Positions 9,580 through 18,320 of a stretch of 64,000 nt of DNA are shown piece after piece. The notes under the pieces were generated by a model. The model ran no database searches. It saw only the letters and a program-made list of their open reading frames with translations, and was not told the origin of the DNA. The stretch comes from Opitutus sp. ER46 (GTDB lineage Bacteria; Verrucomicrobiota; Verrucomicrobiia; Opitutales; Opitutaceae), in NCBI RefSeq assembly GCF_003054705.1, contig NZ_QAYX01000022.1, forward strand, positions 124,001 to 188,000. Reading direction: 5' to 3'. The position numbers and the translations under genes are program-made. The first letter of the stretch is position 1; every line of letters starts with the position of its first letter.

Positions 9580-10941
9580 ATGCACTCCTCCCGAGTTCTT
9601 TCCTGCCTACTCGCCCTCGCGGTGGTGCAGGCATTCTGCGGCACGGCCGCGGCCCAGATGGGCCGGCGCTTCCCTTCGGAGAAGAAGGTCATCCCGGATC
9701 CCGTGACCGGCGTGCCGCTCACGTTCCTGACCAGCGCGCCGGCGGGCGACTCAAAGATCTACCCGACGCATCCTCAGTGGACGGCGGACGGGCAGTGGCT
9801 GATCTTTCGCTCAAACCGGGCCGCCGGACAGGCGTTCGCGGTCAACGAGCAGACCGGGGACATTGTCCAGGTGACGGAGACCGGCTACACCGGCGCCCTT
9901 GCCGTCGGTCAGAAGTCCATGCGGCTCTTCCTCACTCGCCCGGCGGATCACGTGGCGCGCATGGCGCTGCCTGAGGCAGACCGCCGCAAGCCGTCCAAGG
10001 AACCCTTGGAGGTCGTGGCGATCGATCTGGCGCGACTCTTTGCGGACAGCGCGGCCGGCAAGATGCAGGCGGCGGCGGCGTACGAGCAGGTGTTCGGCAC
10101 CATCCCCACCGACATCGGTGGCGGGGGTGAACTCGCGATCGATGAGAACGAGAAAATCGCGTACTTCCGCATGCTGCGGGAAGCGGCGGCCAAGTATCTG
10201 CCGGCCGGGACGAAGCTCGAGGCGAACTATGGCCCGCGGAACATGGGGGCAGGCCCGGCGGGCGTCGCGATGATGAATCTCGAGACCGGTGAGGTGAAAC
10301 CGGTGGTGGCGGTGCCGTTCCAGGTCGGCCACATCCAGTCGAATCCCTGGACCTCCGGCGAGGTCGTCTTCTGCTGGGAGACCGGCGGCAAGGCGCCGCA
10401 GCGCACGTGGACGGTGAAGTCCGACGGCACCGGGCTGCGTCCGCTGTACCGGGAAGCCAGTTACGACTGGGTGACGCATGAGGCCGTCATCGGACCGGAT
10501 GAGGTGGCGATCGCCATCCTTGGCCACCGGCCCGCCGATCTCGTCGATGCCTGGGGGCAGTGTGGCAGCCGGGCGCATCCCACCGGGCTCGGGATCGTGA
10601 ATCTCCGGACGGGGCACATCATCATTGCCGGCCAGACCAAGCATGGCAGCGGCTTCTGGCATGTGCATGGCTCGGCGGATGGCCGCTGGGCGGTGGGCGA
10701 CGACTTCGCGCGGAACCTGTACCTGATCGATCGACGCACCAACGAGATGATTCTCCTGACGGCGGGACACAAGGAGACGGCGGCGGACCATGTCCATCCG
10801 ACCTTCAGTCCCGATGGCACGCGCATCGAGATCCAGTCGGCGATGCTGTCAGCCGACAACCGTTCGATGAATATCTGCGTCGTGCCGGTGCCCAAGGCGT
10901 GGTTGGCGCGGAAGTACGATAGCAAGGTTCACCCGGAGTAA
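9580..10941 (+). CDS. Oligogalacturonate lyase-like (PL22-type) beta-propeller protein, secreted
   Basis: A 453-residue protein starting at the ATG at 9580 with a signal peptide (MHSSRVLSCLLALAVVQAF). The rest is a WD40/TolB-like propeller with repeated THPQWTADGQWLIFRSN and HPTFSPDGTRIEIQS strands. His residues in GSGFWHVHGSADGRW and AADHVHPTFSPDG occupy positions like the metal-binding His cluster of PL22 oligogalacturonate lyases. The family cleaves digalacturonate by beta-elimination, and the adjacent GH105 gene would take the unsaturated product. The two genes are 37 bases apart and probably form one operon. A general TolB-like propeller without lyase activity is the alternative. The in-frame upstream ATG at 9499 lies inside the GH105 gene and is less likely. 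Confidence 0.75.
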   Translation: MHSSRVLSCLLALAVVQAFCGTAAAQMGRRFPSEKKVIPDPVTGVPLTFLTSAPAGDSKIYPTHPQWTADGQWLIFRSNRAAGQAFAVNEQTGDIVQVTETGYTGALAVGQKSMRLFLTRPADHVARMALPEADRRKPSKEPLEVVAIDLARLFADSAAGKMQAAAAYEQVFGTIPTDIGGGGELAIDENEKIAYFRMLREAAAKYLPAGTKLEANYGPRNMGAGPAGVAMMNLETGEVKPVVAVPFQVGHIQSNPWTSGEVVFCWETGGKAPQRTWTVKSDGTGLRPLYREASYDWVTHEAVIGPDEVAIAILGHRPADLVDAWGQCGSRAHPTGLGIVNLRTGHIIIAGQTKHGSGFWHVHGSADGRWAVGDDFARNLYLIDRRTNEMILLTAGHKETAADHVHPTFSPDGTRIEIQSAMLSADNRSMNICVVPVPKAWLARKYDSKVHPE

Positions 10942-10966
10942 GGGCAAGCGTATCCATCCAGATCCG

Positions 10967-10993
10967 ACGGGCGCCTCGCGGGGCGCCCGTTTT
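10967..10993 (+). terminator. Intrinsic terminator after the PL22-like gene
   Basis: A 9-bp stem (10967-10975, ACGGGCGCC, with 10982-10990, GGCGCCCGT) has a six-base loop and is followed by T residues at 10990-10993. It sits 26 bases past the stop codon and closes the pectin operon. Confidence 0.7.
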
Positions 10994-11142
10994 CATTCCG
11001 GCTGGGGTGATGGGGCTGCCATTCCCGGTTCCCGGTCAAGAACCGCGGTGCTGGAATCGTTGCCTCTCCAGGCGATGCAGAGGCCGAAATTCGACTAGCC
11101 GCTCGTCTACGAGATTGAAGGACAGTCGAGACGGCCCTCGCC

Positions 11143-12399
11143 TCAGCGGGCGGGTCCCCAGTGGCTCGTGAACGGGTAGTAGACGAACAGCGGGCGACCC
11201 ACGACGTCCTTCGCCGGGACGAAACCCCAGAAGCGGCCATCGAGGCTGTTGTACGAGTTGTCGCCAAGCGCGAAGAACTTCTCTTCGGGAACCGTCAGGA
11301 CCTCGCCGGTGCTCAGGAGACCGGAGTTGGCGTAGCCACGATAGCGGCCCTCGCGACGGTTGTTGGCGCGGAACGCATCGGAACCGGAGATCGGCTCGCC
11401 ATTGCGGTAAAGCATCGGGCTGCGGATCTCGAGCTTGTCGCCCGGCCCGCCGACGAGCCGCTTGATGTAGTACTGCTCGACCTGGTTGCCCGCCTGGTCC
11501 CGCATGTGCGGGCTGTCGATGTGGTCCGTGCGGAAGACGAAGCCCTGCCCCACCTTTGGGCGCGCGAAATGGTACGTGACCCGGTCGACGAAAAGCTGGT
11601 CGCCGGTGATGATATCGAACGCGAGAAACGGCTCGCCCTTCACCGCCTTCAGGTCGACCGGGATTTCGCGCACCGCGCCCAGGCCAACACTCGGTGCCAT
11701 GGCGCGCCAGGCAAGCTGGGCGGCATCGATGCCGGTGGCATCGTGGAAGGCTTGGTCAAAGTCGAAGTCCAGCGGCACCCGCAGCTGCACCGGGTGGCCG
11801 TTCACGAAGAACGTGTACTCACGGACCGTGGTCGGGATCACGAGCCACTTCCGCCCCGGTTTTGCTTCAAAGTAGATGCGTCCATCGCCGGCGCGGACGG
11901 GGATCGTGACCGGGCCGGTGTCGGGGGCCACCATTTCGCGGCGCTGGGCGCCGAACGCCAGGAAGCGGCCGACGCGCCCGAGGGCGCCGGGGCGTTCCGC
12001 CGGATTCCGCCAGACCTCGGCCGTCATGCCATTGTAGGTCGGCCACATCGAGTTCGTCGGGATCTTGAACGGCTGCACGAAGTACGTGCGGATGCCGAGG
12101 ATCACCAACGCGGCCACGAGGAAGAATTCGACGTTCTCGACCAAGGCGGTCTTGGGGTAGATCGCGCCGCCGGTGCGCCGCAGCACTTCCTCCAGCCGCT
12201 CGATCGCCAGCTTCAGACGCTCAGCTCCGGCCTTCTCCTTGAGGAGTGCCTGGAGGCCGGCAATCTGGCCCTGGAGTTCGGCAACCTGGGCGGCCGGCAG
12301 GACGTCGCGGCGGAAGTGATACACCTTTTCCGCGAGCTCGAGCCAGTTGGCCGCGTTCTCGCGCATCTTTTTCTCCTGAGACTTGAGGAAGCCGAACAT
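11143..12399 (-). CDS. lepB: Signal peptidase I
   Basis: This membrane serine/lysine protease removes signal peptides from Sec and Tat substrates. The 418-residue protein begins with a ~75-residue soluble coiled-coil-like segment, and a single membrane helix at about 89-109 (VEFFLVAALVILGIRTYFV) follows. The catalytic Ser is S117 in KIPTNSMWPT. The general-base Lys is K313 in YYIKRLVGGPGD. The C-terminal box is FFALGDNSYNSLDGRFWGFV. Ser and Lys are ~196 residues apart, against roughly 55 in E. coli LepB, because about 140 residues are inserted between the PTNSMWPT box and GDQLFVDRVTYHF. It lies 101 bases downstream of lepA in the same orientation, the classical lepA-lepB order. Confidence 0.94.
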   Translation of the reverse strand: MFGFLKSQEKKMRENAANWLELAEKVYHFRRDVLPAAQVAELQGQIAGLQALLKEKAGAERLKLAIERLEEVLRRTGGAIYPKTALVENVEFFLVAALVILGIRTYFVQPFKIPTNSMWPTYNGMTAEVWRNPAERPGALGRVGRFLAFGAQRREMVAPDTGPVTIPVRAGDGRIYFEAKPGRKWLVIPTTVREYTFFVNGHPVQLRVPLDFDFDQAFHDATGIDAAQLAWRAMAPSVGLGAVREIPVDLKAVKGEPFLAFDIITGDQLFVDRVTYHFARPKVGQGFVFRTDHIDSPHMRDQAGNQVEQYYIKRLVGGPGDKLEIRSPMLYRNGEPISGSDAFRANNRREGRYRGYANSGLLSTGEVLTVPEEKFFALGDNSYNSLDGRFWGFVPAKDVVGRPLFVYYPFTSHWGPAR

Positions 12400-12500
12400 C
12401 GGAAGTGGGGAGTGAAGAGAGGTGGTGACCGAGCGCGCGGCGGCGGGCGATGGCGGAGCCGCCGTGCGGGGTGATCAGGCGGGATTCCGGGCGGCGCTCG

Positions 12501-14297
12501 TCACTGGTTTTGGAGCACCTTGATAAAGGCGTCGGGCGGGATGGAGACCTTGCCGATCTGCTTCATCTTCTTTTTGCCCTCCTTCTGCTTATCGAGGAGC
12601 TTCCGCTTGCGGCTGATGTCGCCGCCGTAGCACTTCGCGGTGACGTCCTTGCGCATCTCGCGGACGTTGTCGCGGGCGATGATCTTGCCGCCGATCGCGG
12701 CCTGGATGGCGACCTTGAACATCTGCGGCGGGATGATCTTGGCGAGACGTTCGCAGAGTTCGCGGCCCTTCGCTTCCGCTTTCTCGCGGTGGACGATGCT
12801 GGCGAACGCATCCACCGGGTCGCCGTTGATGAGGATCTCCATCTTCACCAAGTCGGCGGCGCGGTAAGCCCCAAGTTCGTAGTCCATCGAACCGTAACCG
12901 TGGGTGATGCTCTTCAGCCGGTCGTTGAAATCCACGAGGATCTCGTTGAGCGGCAGCGTGCACTTCAGCATCACGCGGTTCATGTCCAACGTGTCCGTGT
13001 GATCGCAGCTGCCGCGCTTCTCCATGATCAGCGCGAGGATGTCACCGAGACTGTCGTTCGGGACGATGATCGACGCCACGATCGTGGGTTCGCGGATCTC
13101 CGTGATTGTGCCGGGATCCGGCAGATTGATCGGGTTGTCGACCTCGAGGACCTCGCCGCCGTGCGGGACGACGTGGTACACAACGCTCGGGTACGTGGAG
13201 ATGATCTCCACGTCGTGCTCACGGCGGATGCGCTCCTGGATGATCTCCATGTGGAGCAGGCCGAGGAAGCCGCAGCGGAAGCCGAAGCCAAGGGCAACGG
13301 AACTCTCCGAGGAGTAAACGAAGGCGGAATCGTTGAGCCGCAGGCGACCGAGGGCGGCCTTGAGCTTCTCGTAGTCGGCGCTTTCGAGCGGATAGAGACC
13401 GCAGAATACCATCGGCCGCACTTCCTTGTAGCCCGGCAGCATCTCGGTGGCCGGGCGGTTCGCGATGGTGATGGTGTCGCCGATCTTGATGTCGGAGGTC
13501 GTCTTGATGTTCGAAACGACGTAGCCGACGTCACCCGTCCCGAGTACGTCCACCTTCTCCATCTTTGGGGTGAACACGCCAACTTCCTTCACCTCGGACT
13601 TCACGCCGTTGCTCATGAGGAGCATCTGGTCGCCGGCCTTGATGGCGCCGGAGAACACGCGGGCGTAGGAAATCACGCCGCGGTATGAGTCGTACAGGGA
13701 GTCGAAGACGAGGGTCCGGGTCTGCGGGTACTCGGTCCAGCGCGGTGGCGGGACGCGTTGCACGACGGCCTCGAGAATATCCTGAATGCCGATGCCCGAC
13801 TTGCCGCTGGCGAGGATGGCCTCCTCCGCCGGGATGGTGAGGATGTCCTCGAGCTGCTTGGTGCAGAGCTCGAGATTCGCGCTCGGCAGGTCGATCTTGT
13901 TGATCACCGGGATGACGCGAAGTTTCTGGCCGAAAGCGAGATGGGCATTCGCGACCGTCTGGGCTTCGACGCCCTGGGCGGCATCAATCAGGAGCACCGC
14001 GCCTTCGCAGGCCGCGAGCGAACGCGAGACCTCGTACGAGAAGTCAACGTGTCCGGGCGTGTCCATCAGGTTGAGCTTGTACGTGTGCCCGTCCTTGGCC
14101 GGGTAGTACATCGTCACCGGATGCGACTTGATGGTGATGCCGCGCTCCTTCTCCAGGTCCATCGAGTCGAGGTGCTGCTCGGTGAGCACCCGTTGCGCGA
14201 CGGTGTTGGTGTACTCCAACAGGCGATCGGACAGGGTCGTCTTCCCGTGGTCGACGTGAGCGATGATGCAGAAATTACGGGTATAGAGGACCGACAT
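12501..14297 (-). CDS. lepA: Elongation factor 4, ribosome back-translocating GTPase
   Basis: LepA is a ribosome-bound GTPase related to EF-G. With the ATG at 14297 (MSVLYTRNFCIIAHVDHGKT) the protein is 598 residues, the usual length. An upstream in-frame extension into fabD is not conserved-looking and is rejected. G motifs are AHVDHGKTTL (G1), RGITIKSH (G2), DTPGHVDF (G3), NKIDLP (G4). The LepA-specific C-terminal domain ends with SRKRKLLDKQKEGKKKMKQIG and IPPDAFIKVL. The start lies two bases after the fabD stop, so translation is probably coupled to fabD. Confidence 0.97.
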   Translation of the reverse strand: MSVLYTRNFCIIAHVDHGKTTLSDRLLEYTNTVAQRVLTEQHLDSMDLEKERGITIKSHPVTMYYPAKDGHTYKLNLMDTPGHVDFSYEVSRSLAACEGAVLLIDAAQGVEAQTVANAHLAFGQKLRVIPVINKIDLPSANLELCTKQLEDILTIPAEEAILASGKSGIGIQDILEAVVQRVPPPRWTEYPQTRTLVFDSLYDSYRGVISYARVFSGAIKAGDQMLLMSNGVKSEVKEVGVFTPKMEKVDVLGTGDVGYVVSNIKTTSDIKIGDTITIANRPATEMLPGYKEVRPMVFCGLYPLESADYEKLKAALGRLRLNDSAFVYSSESSVALGFGFRCGFLGLLHMEIIQERIRREHDVEIISTYPSVVYHVVPHGGEVLEVDNPINLPDPGTITEIREPTIVASIIVPNDSLGDILALIMEKRGSCDHTDTLDMNRVMLKCTLPLNEILVDFNDRLKSITHGYGSMDYELGAYRAADLVKMEILINGDPVDAFASIVHREKAEAKGRELCERLAKIIPPQMFKVAIQAAIGGKIIARDNVREMRKDVTAKCYGGDISRKRKLLDKQKEGKKKMKQIGKVSIPPDAFIKVLQNQ

Positions 14298-14299
14298 CG

Positions 14300-15214
14300 T
14301 CAGACAGTCGCCAAATCGGAGTGCTCCGCAAAGGATTTCACGAGCCAGGCCTTCTCGGTTCGTCGCGCGAGGCCCGAGAGAACGGCGCCGGGCCCGAACT
14401 CCCAGAACTCGGTGGCGCCAGCGGCGGCGGCGCTGCGCATGCAGTCTTCCCAACGGACGGATGAGACGACCTGTTTGACCAAGGCGGCCTTGAGGTCGGC
14501 TGGGCTGTTGACGGCTTGGCCGGTGGTGTTGGTGAACACCGTGAACTTGGGGGCCGAGAACGCGATGGGTTCGAGGAACGTCGCGAAGGCGGCCCGCGCG
14601 GGCTCCATAAGCCGGGAGTGGTACGCGCCGGCGACGTTGAGGAGCATGATCTTCTTCATGCCCCGTTCCTTGCCGGCGGTTACCGCGGCTTCGACCTTCG
14701 CCTTCTCGCCGGAAATGATGATCTGGCCGGGAGCGTTGAAGTTGGCGGTTTCCACGTCGAAGTCGCGGCAGAGGTCCTGCACCTTGGCGCGGTCCTCACC
14801 AATGATCGCCGCCATCGTGCCGGTCGTGGCTTCGCAGGCCTGTTGCATGAGCCGGCCGCGCTCGGCGACGACTTTGAGGCCGGTGGCGAAGTCGAACACC
14901 CCGGCAGTGCAGTAGGCGGTTAACTCGCCAAGGCTCAGACCCAGCGCGTATTGAGGCGCGCCGGCGGGCACTCTGCCCTGCTCGCGCATTGCGGCGAGCG
15001 TGGCCAGACCATGCACAAATAGCGCAGGCTGACAGACTTTCGTTTGTGTCAGCTCGGCGTCCGGCCCTTCGAAGCTGATCTTCGCCAAGTCCCAGCCAAG
15101 AACCCGGTTTGCCTCGTCGTACAGCGCCCGAGCCGCGGGTGAGTTGTCGTAGAGCGACTTGCCCATGCCGACCTTCTGGGCGCCCTGTCCAGCGAAGATA
15201 AATGCGAGTGCCAT
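14300..15214 (-). CDS. fabD: Malonyl-CoA:ACP transacylase
   Basis: FabD moves the malonyl group from CoA to acyl carrier protein for fatty-acid synthesis in the cytoplasm. This 304-residue protein starts with the family signature FIFAGQGAQKVGMG. It has the nucleophile S94 in LGLSLGELTAY and the dyad His H199 in AGAYHSRLM. The C-terminal EFGPGAVLSGLARR is also typical. The residue before the nucleophile is Leu, whereas E. coli FabD has His (GHSLGE). It lies between the exported Pro-rich protein and lepA. No other fab or acpP genes are in the window, so it is separated from the usual fatty-acid cluster. Confidence 0.96.
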   Translation of the reverse strand: MALAFIFAGQGAQKVGMGKSLYDNSPAARALYDEANRVLGWDLAKISFEGPDAELTQTKVCQPALFVHGLATLAAMREQGRVPAGAPQYALGLSLGELTAYCTAGVFDFATGLKVVAERGRLMQQACEATTGTMAAIIGEDRAKVQDLCRDFDVETANFNAPGQIIISGEKAKVEAAVTAGKERGMKKIMLLNVAGAYHSRLMEPARAAFATFLEPIAFSAPKFTVFTNTTGQAVNSPADLKAALVKQVVSSVRWEDCMRSAAAAGATEFWEFGPGAVLSGLARRTEKAWLVKSFAEHSDLATV

Positions 15215-15260
15215 GGTGAAAACACGCGAGACAATCGGTCGGGGCGTGGAAATCCAAGCC

Positions 15261-16232
15261 CTAAAAACGCTTCAGCGGCTTGAAGTATTTCTCGTCGTTC
15301 GCGGGCTTCACAAAGTCAGGAACCGCAGGCTTGGGCGCGGGTGCCGGCGGCGGTGGCTCAAGCAGCCGGGGACCAGGCGGCGGGGCTGTGACTGGAGGAG
15401 GCGTTTGGATACCGGCCGGCTTCAACTCCGATTCTTGCCAGAGGGTCAGGTAAGGATTGTCGGCGGGGGAGCGAGGAGGCGTTGCGGATGGAGGGAGCGC
15501 CCCCGGGTGGTCATTGCTCGCGCGTAGGTCTGCCAAGGTCTGCGTGATCGACGCGTCCTGCGCCGGCGCAACGTTCGTGGGATCGCCGCGTTCTCCGCTG
15601 GGGGCCAAGGTCCGGCGCAGGAGTGAATAGTCCTGCGGGGTCATCCAGTCCGAGAGATAGCGGGTGAATGGATTGGGCGAAGTCTCGGGGGAGCGTGGCG
15701 ATGGCGCATGAGCGGCATCCGCATCGGCTCCAGTCGCGGTGGTTTCCGGATCAGCGGGATCGGCGGAGGCGTCGTTGGCCGTCCCGGTATGCACGCCGTT
15801 GTCCCGGTGATCGGGCCGTGGTCGGCGTTGGGCGCGAAGTCGCTCCGAGCCTCCCGTCTTCGAGGCATCCGCATCGGGCTCCATCATCGCGTCGACAAGC
15901 CAGTTTCCGGTGCGTCCCGGCCTCATTCGAGAATCCACGGGCTTGTCCGCCGGCCGCGGAGAGACGGGGGCTGGCGGATCTACGAGGTTTGGCGCGTGCA
16001 ACTCCGGCACGGTCACGCCGGGAAGCGTCGCGTCGGTTGGTGTGACGGTTGCGGCCGTATTCCCCGCTTTGAGCGTGTCGAGCTGCTGTTTTGCCTCGGT
16101 GAGCGACGATGCGTCGCGTGCCTGTTGGACCGGAACCCGATCCGCGGCGGAGGCTTCCACTCCGGCCAGGAGGAGCAGTCCCAGAACCTGCGCGACCGCG
16201 CTCCAAGCCGGCATCCAGGGACAACACGACAT
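15261..16232 (-). CDS. Hypothetical exported proline-rich protein
   Basis: I do not recognise this family. The 323-residue protein has an N-terminal hydrophobic segment ending in VEASAADRV, consistent with a signal peptide. The Cys pair at residues 3-4 is too early for a lipobox. The remainder is low-complexity, rich in Pro, Asp, Ala and Thr, and likely disordered. It has two short motifs that look ordered, NPFTRYLSDWMTPQDYSLL and NPYLTLWQESELKP, each introduced by an Asn-Pro. The C-terminus is basic and aromatic (DEKYFKPLKRF). It sits 22 bases after pilT and 46 bases before fabD in one transcription unit. A role linked to the envelope or pilus apparatus is possible but unproven. Confidence 0.7.
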   Translation of the reverse strand: MSCCPWMPAWSAVAQVLGLLLLAGVEASAADRVPVQQARDASSLTEAKQQLDTLKAGNTAATVTPTDATLPGVTVPELHAPNLVDPPAPVSPRPADKPVDSRMRPGRTGNWLVDAMMEPDADASKTGGSERLRAQRRPRPDHRDNGVHTGTANDASADPADPETTATGADADAAHAPSPRSPETSPNPFTRYLSDWMTPQDYSLLRRTLAPSGERGDPTNVAPAQDASITQTLADLRASNDHPGALPPSATPPRSPADNPYLTLWQESELKPAGIQTPPPVTAPPPGPRLLEPPPPAPAPKPAVPDFVKPANDEKYFKPLKRF

Positions 16233-16254
16233 GGGAGGTGAAGGAGCCCTCCGC

Positions 16255-17358
16255 TCAGCTCTTAATGAAAATGCCCTTCATGTTCATCTCCAGTTGCTGC
16301 GGATTCGGGGAGTGCTTGAGGGCGTCTTGTTTGTTGATCTTCCCGGCCTTCCACAGGCGGTAGAGGTCCTTGTTGAAGGAGAAGGTGGCGGAGTCCGCGT
16401 TGCTCTCGAGCAGCCCCTGGATCTTCTCGTTCTGCCCTTCCAGGATGAGATTCTTCACCGTGGCATCGGCGTAGAGAATCTCGTTGGCCGGGACGCGACC
16501 ATGGCCCTCGGCGGTCGGGATGAGCTTCTGACAGATGAAGCCGCGCAGCGACCCCGCGATCGCGCGGCGGGCTTGTACCACCTCTTCGGCGGGAAAGAAC
16601 TCGAACAGGCGCGTGAGAGATTGGGCGACCGTCGCGGCGTGCATGGTGGAGAACACCAGGTGGCCGGTTTCGGCGGCGGAGATGGCGGTCTCGAAAGTCT
16701 CCCGGTCGCGCATCTCGCCGATCAGGATGATGTCGGGGTTCTGGCGGAGCACGGCCTTGATCGCCAGGCCGAAGCTGGGGACGTCGAGCCCGATCTCCCG
16801 TTGCTGGAAGAGGGACTTGTCGTCCTGGAAGGTGTATTCGATCGGGTCCTCGATGGTGACGATGTGTTTGTCGAGATTCTGGTTAATCCAGTTCAGCATC
16901 GCGGCCATCGTGGAGCTCTTGCCGGAGCCGGTGGCGCCGCACACCAGCAGAATGCCGTCCTTCGCCTGGCTGAGGCGAACGAGGGCCGATTCGGTCTCGC
17001 CGAGCCCGAGTTGGGCAAAGCTGGGCACGCTGCTCTTGATGTGCCGCATCACGATGCTGACCAGGCCGCGTTGGTGAAAGGCGTTCACGCGAAACCGCCC
17101 CACGCCCTCGGCGGCGTACGCGAAATCGACCTGCCCCTCCTCTTCCCATTTCGCGCGAAAGACCCGCGGCACGTGCTCGCTCACGAAGGCCTCGGCCTCC
17201 GGGCACGTGATCGGATCCATGTCCACCGGCTTGAGTTTGCCCGCGATCCGCACGTAGCCGGGCTTGTTCGATTTGATGATGACGTCGCTGACGCCGCTCT
17301 CCACGGCGAGCTTGAGCAACTCGTTGAACAATTCCGTGTGAGGTGTGACGGTCGCCAT
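16255..17358 (-). CDS. pilT: Type IV pilus retraction ATPase PilT/PilU-like
   Basis: This hexameric ATPase powers pilus retraction for twitching motility. The 367-residue protein has the N-terminal PAS-like domain (ASDV-type block SGVSDVIIKSNKPGYVRI). Its Walker A is GATGSGKSST at 141-150, and the Asp and His boxes are present (VTIEDPIEYTF). Walker B is IILIGEMRDRET, followed by AAETGHLVFSTMHA and QKLIPTAEG. The length matches PilT/PilU. No other pil gene is in the window. PilU is the alternative paralogue, and the tail NPQQLEMNMKGIFIKS does not decide between them. Confidence 0.93.
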   Translation of the reverse strand: MATVTPHTELFNELLKLAVESGVSDVIIKSNKPGYVRIAGKLKPVDMDPITCPEAEAFVSEHVPRVFRAKWEEEGQVDFAYAAEGVGRFRVNAFHQRGLVSIVMRHIKSSVPSFAQLGLGETESALVRLSQAKDGILLVCGATGSGKSSTMAAMLNWINQNLDKHIVTIEDPIEYTFQDDKSLFQQREIGLDVPSFGLAIKAVLRQNPDIILIGEMRDRETFETAISAAETGHLVFSTMHAATVAQSLTRLFEFFPAEEVVQARRAIAGSLRGFICQKLIPTAEGHGRVPANEILYADATVKNLILEGQNEKIQGLLESNADSATFSFNKDLYRLWKAGKINKQDALKHSPNPQQLEMNMKGIFIKS

Positions 17359-17427
17359 GGGAGAAAAGCGTTGCGGATTCGGTAATTCGCCCTCGTCTCT
17401 TCAGCAAGGCTTCATTGCCCGCCTTCC

Positions 17428-18312
17428 ATGAAACTCCGCCCGCTCACTGGCACGATTACCGCCCTTGTGACGCCGTTTTCCGACGGCGATGTTGCTTACG
17501 AAGACCTGAAGAAACTGGTGGCGCATCAGATCAAAGGTGGGATCAATGGTCTGGTGCCGGTGGGCACGACCGGCGAATCGCCGACCTTGGGTTACAACGA
17601 GCACATCGACGTGATTCGTTTCGTGGTTGAGCAGGCGCGTGGCCGGGTGCCGGTCATCGCCGGGACGGGCTCAAATTCCACGCGCGAGGCCATCGAGTTG
17701 ACGCGTCTCGCCGACGAAGCGGGCGCGGACGCGATGCTGCTCGTCGCCCCCTACTACAACAAGCCGAGCCAGGAGGGGCTGTATCAGCATTTCGCGCAGG
17801 TCGCCGAGGAGACCGACAAGCCGCTTATCCTCTACTCCATCCCGGGCCGCTGCGGCATCGAGATCAGCGTGGGCGTGCTGGAGCGCCTCCGCGCCAAGTA
17901 CCGCCACGTCGCCTGGATCAAGGAGGCCGGCGGCAGCGTCGACCGGGTTGACCAGATCAAGCAGGCGCTTGGTTCGGACATGACGGTCCTGAGCGGCGAC
18001 GACTCGCTCACGCTGCCCTTCCTCTCCGTCGGCGCCGAAGGCGTGATCAGCGTCGCGTCGAATCTCTTCCCGCGTGAGGTGGGCAAGATGGTGCAGGCGG
18101 CGCTGGGGAATGATTTCGCGCAGGCCACGAAGCTCCACCGGCGCCTGTATCCGGTTTTCAAGGCGCTCTTCCTCGAACCCAACCCGGTGCCGATCAAGGC
18201 CGCCCTGGCCCGCGCCGGCATCATCAGTTCGCCCGAGGTCCGCCTGCCGCTCTGTGGCATGGCGGACGCGAACGCGAAGCTGCTCACCCAGGCGCTCGCG
18301 AAGCTGCGCTGA
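17428..18312 (+). CDS. dapA: 4-hydroxy-tetrahydrodipicolinate synthase
   Basis: DapA condenses pyruvate with aspartate semialdehyde, the first committed step to diaminopimelate and lysine. The 294-residue TIM barrel has the Schiff-base K165 in VAWIKEAGG, the catalytic Tyr Y136 in LILYSIPGRCG, the substrate-binding GTTGESPTL and the family motif APYYNKPSQEGLYQHF. The start at 17428 follows a 69-base divergent gap from pilT, which must hold both promoters. dapB begins eight bases after the stop, so the two consecutive pathway steps are co-expressed. Confidence 0.97.
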   Translation: MKLRPLTGTITALVTPFSDGDVAYEDLKKLVAHQIKGGINGLVPVGTTGESPTLGYNEHIDVIRFVVEQARGRVPVIAGTGSNSTREAIELTRLADEAGADAMLLVAPYYNKPSQEGLYQHFAQVAEETDKPLILYSIPGRCGIEISVGVLERLRAKYRHVAWIKEAGGSVDRVDQIKQALGSDMTVLSGDDSLTLPFLSVGAEGVISVASNLFPREVGKMVQAALGNDFAQATKLHRRLYPVFKALFLEPNPVPIKAALARAGIISSPEVRLPLCGMADANAKLLTQALAKLR

Positions 18313-18320
18313 TCTCCACC

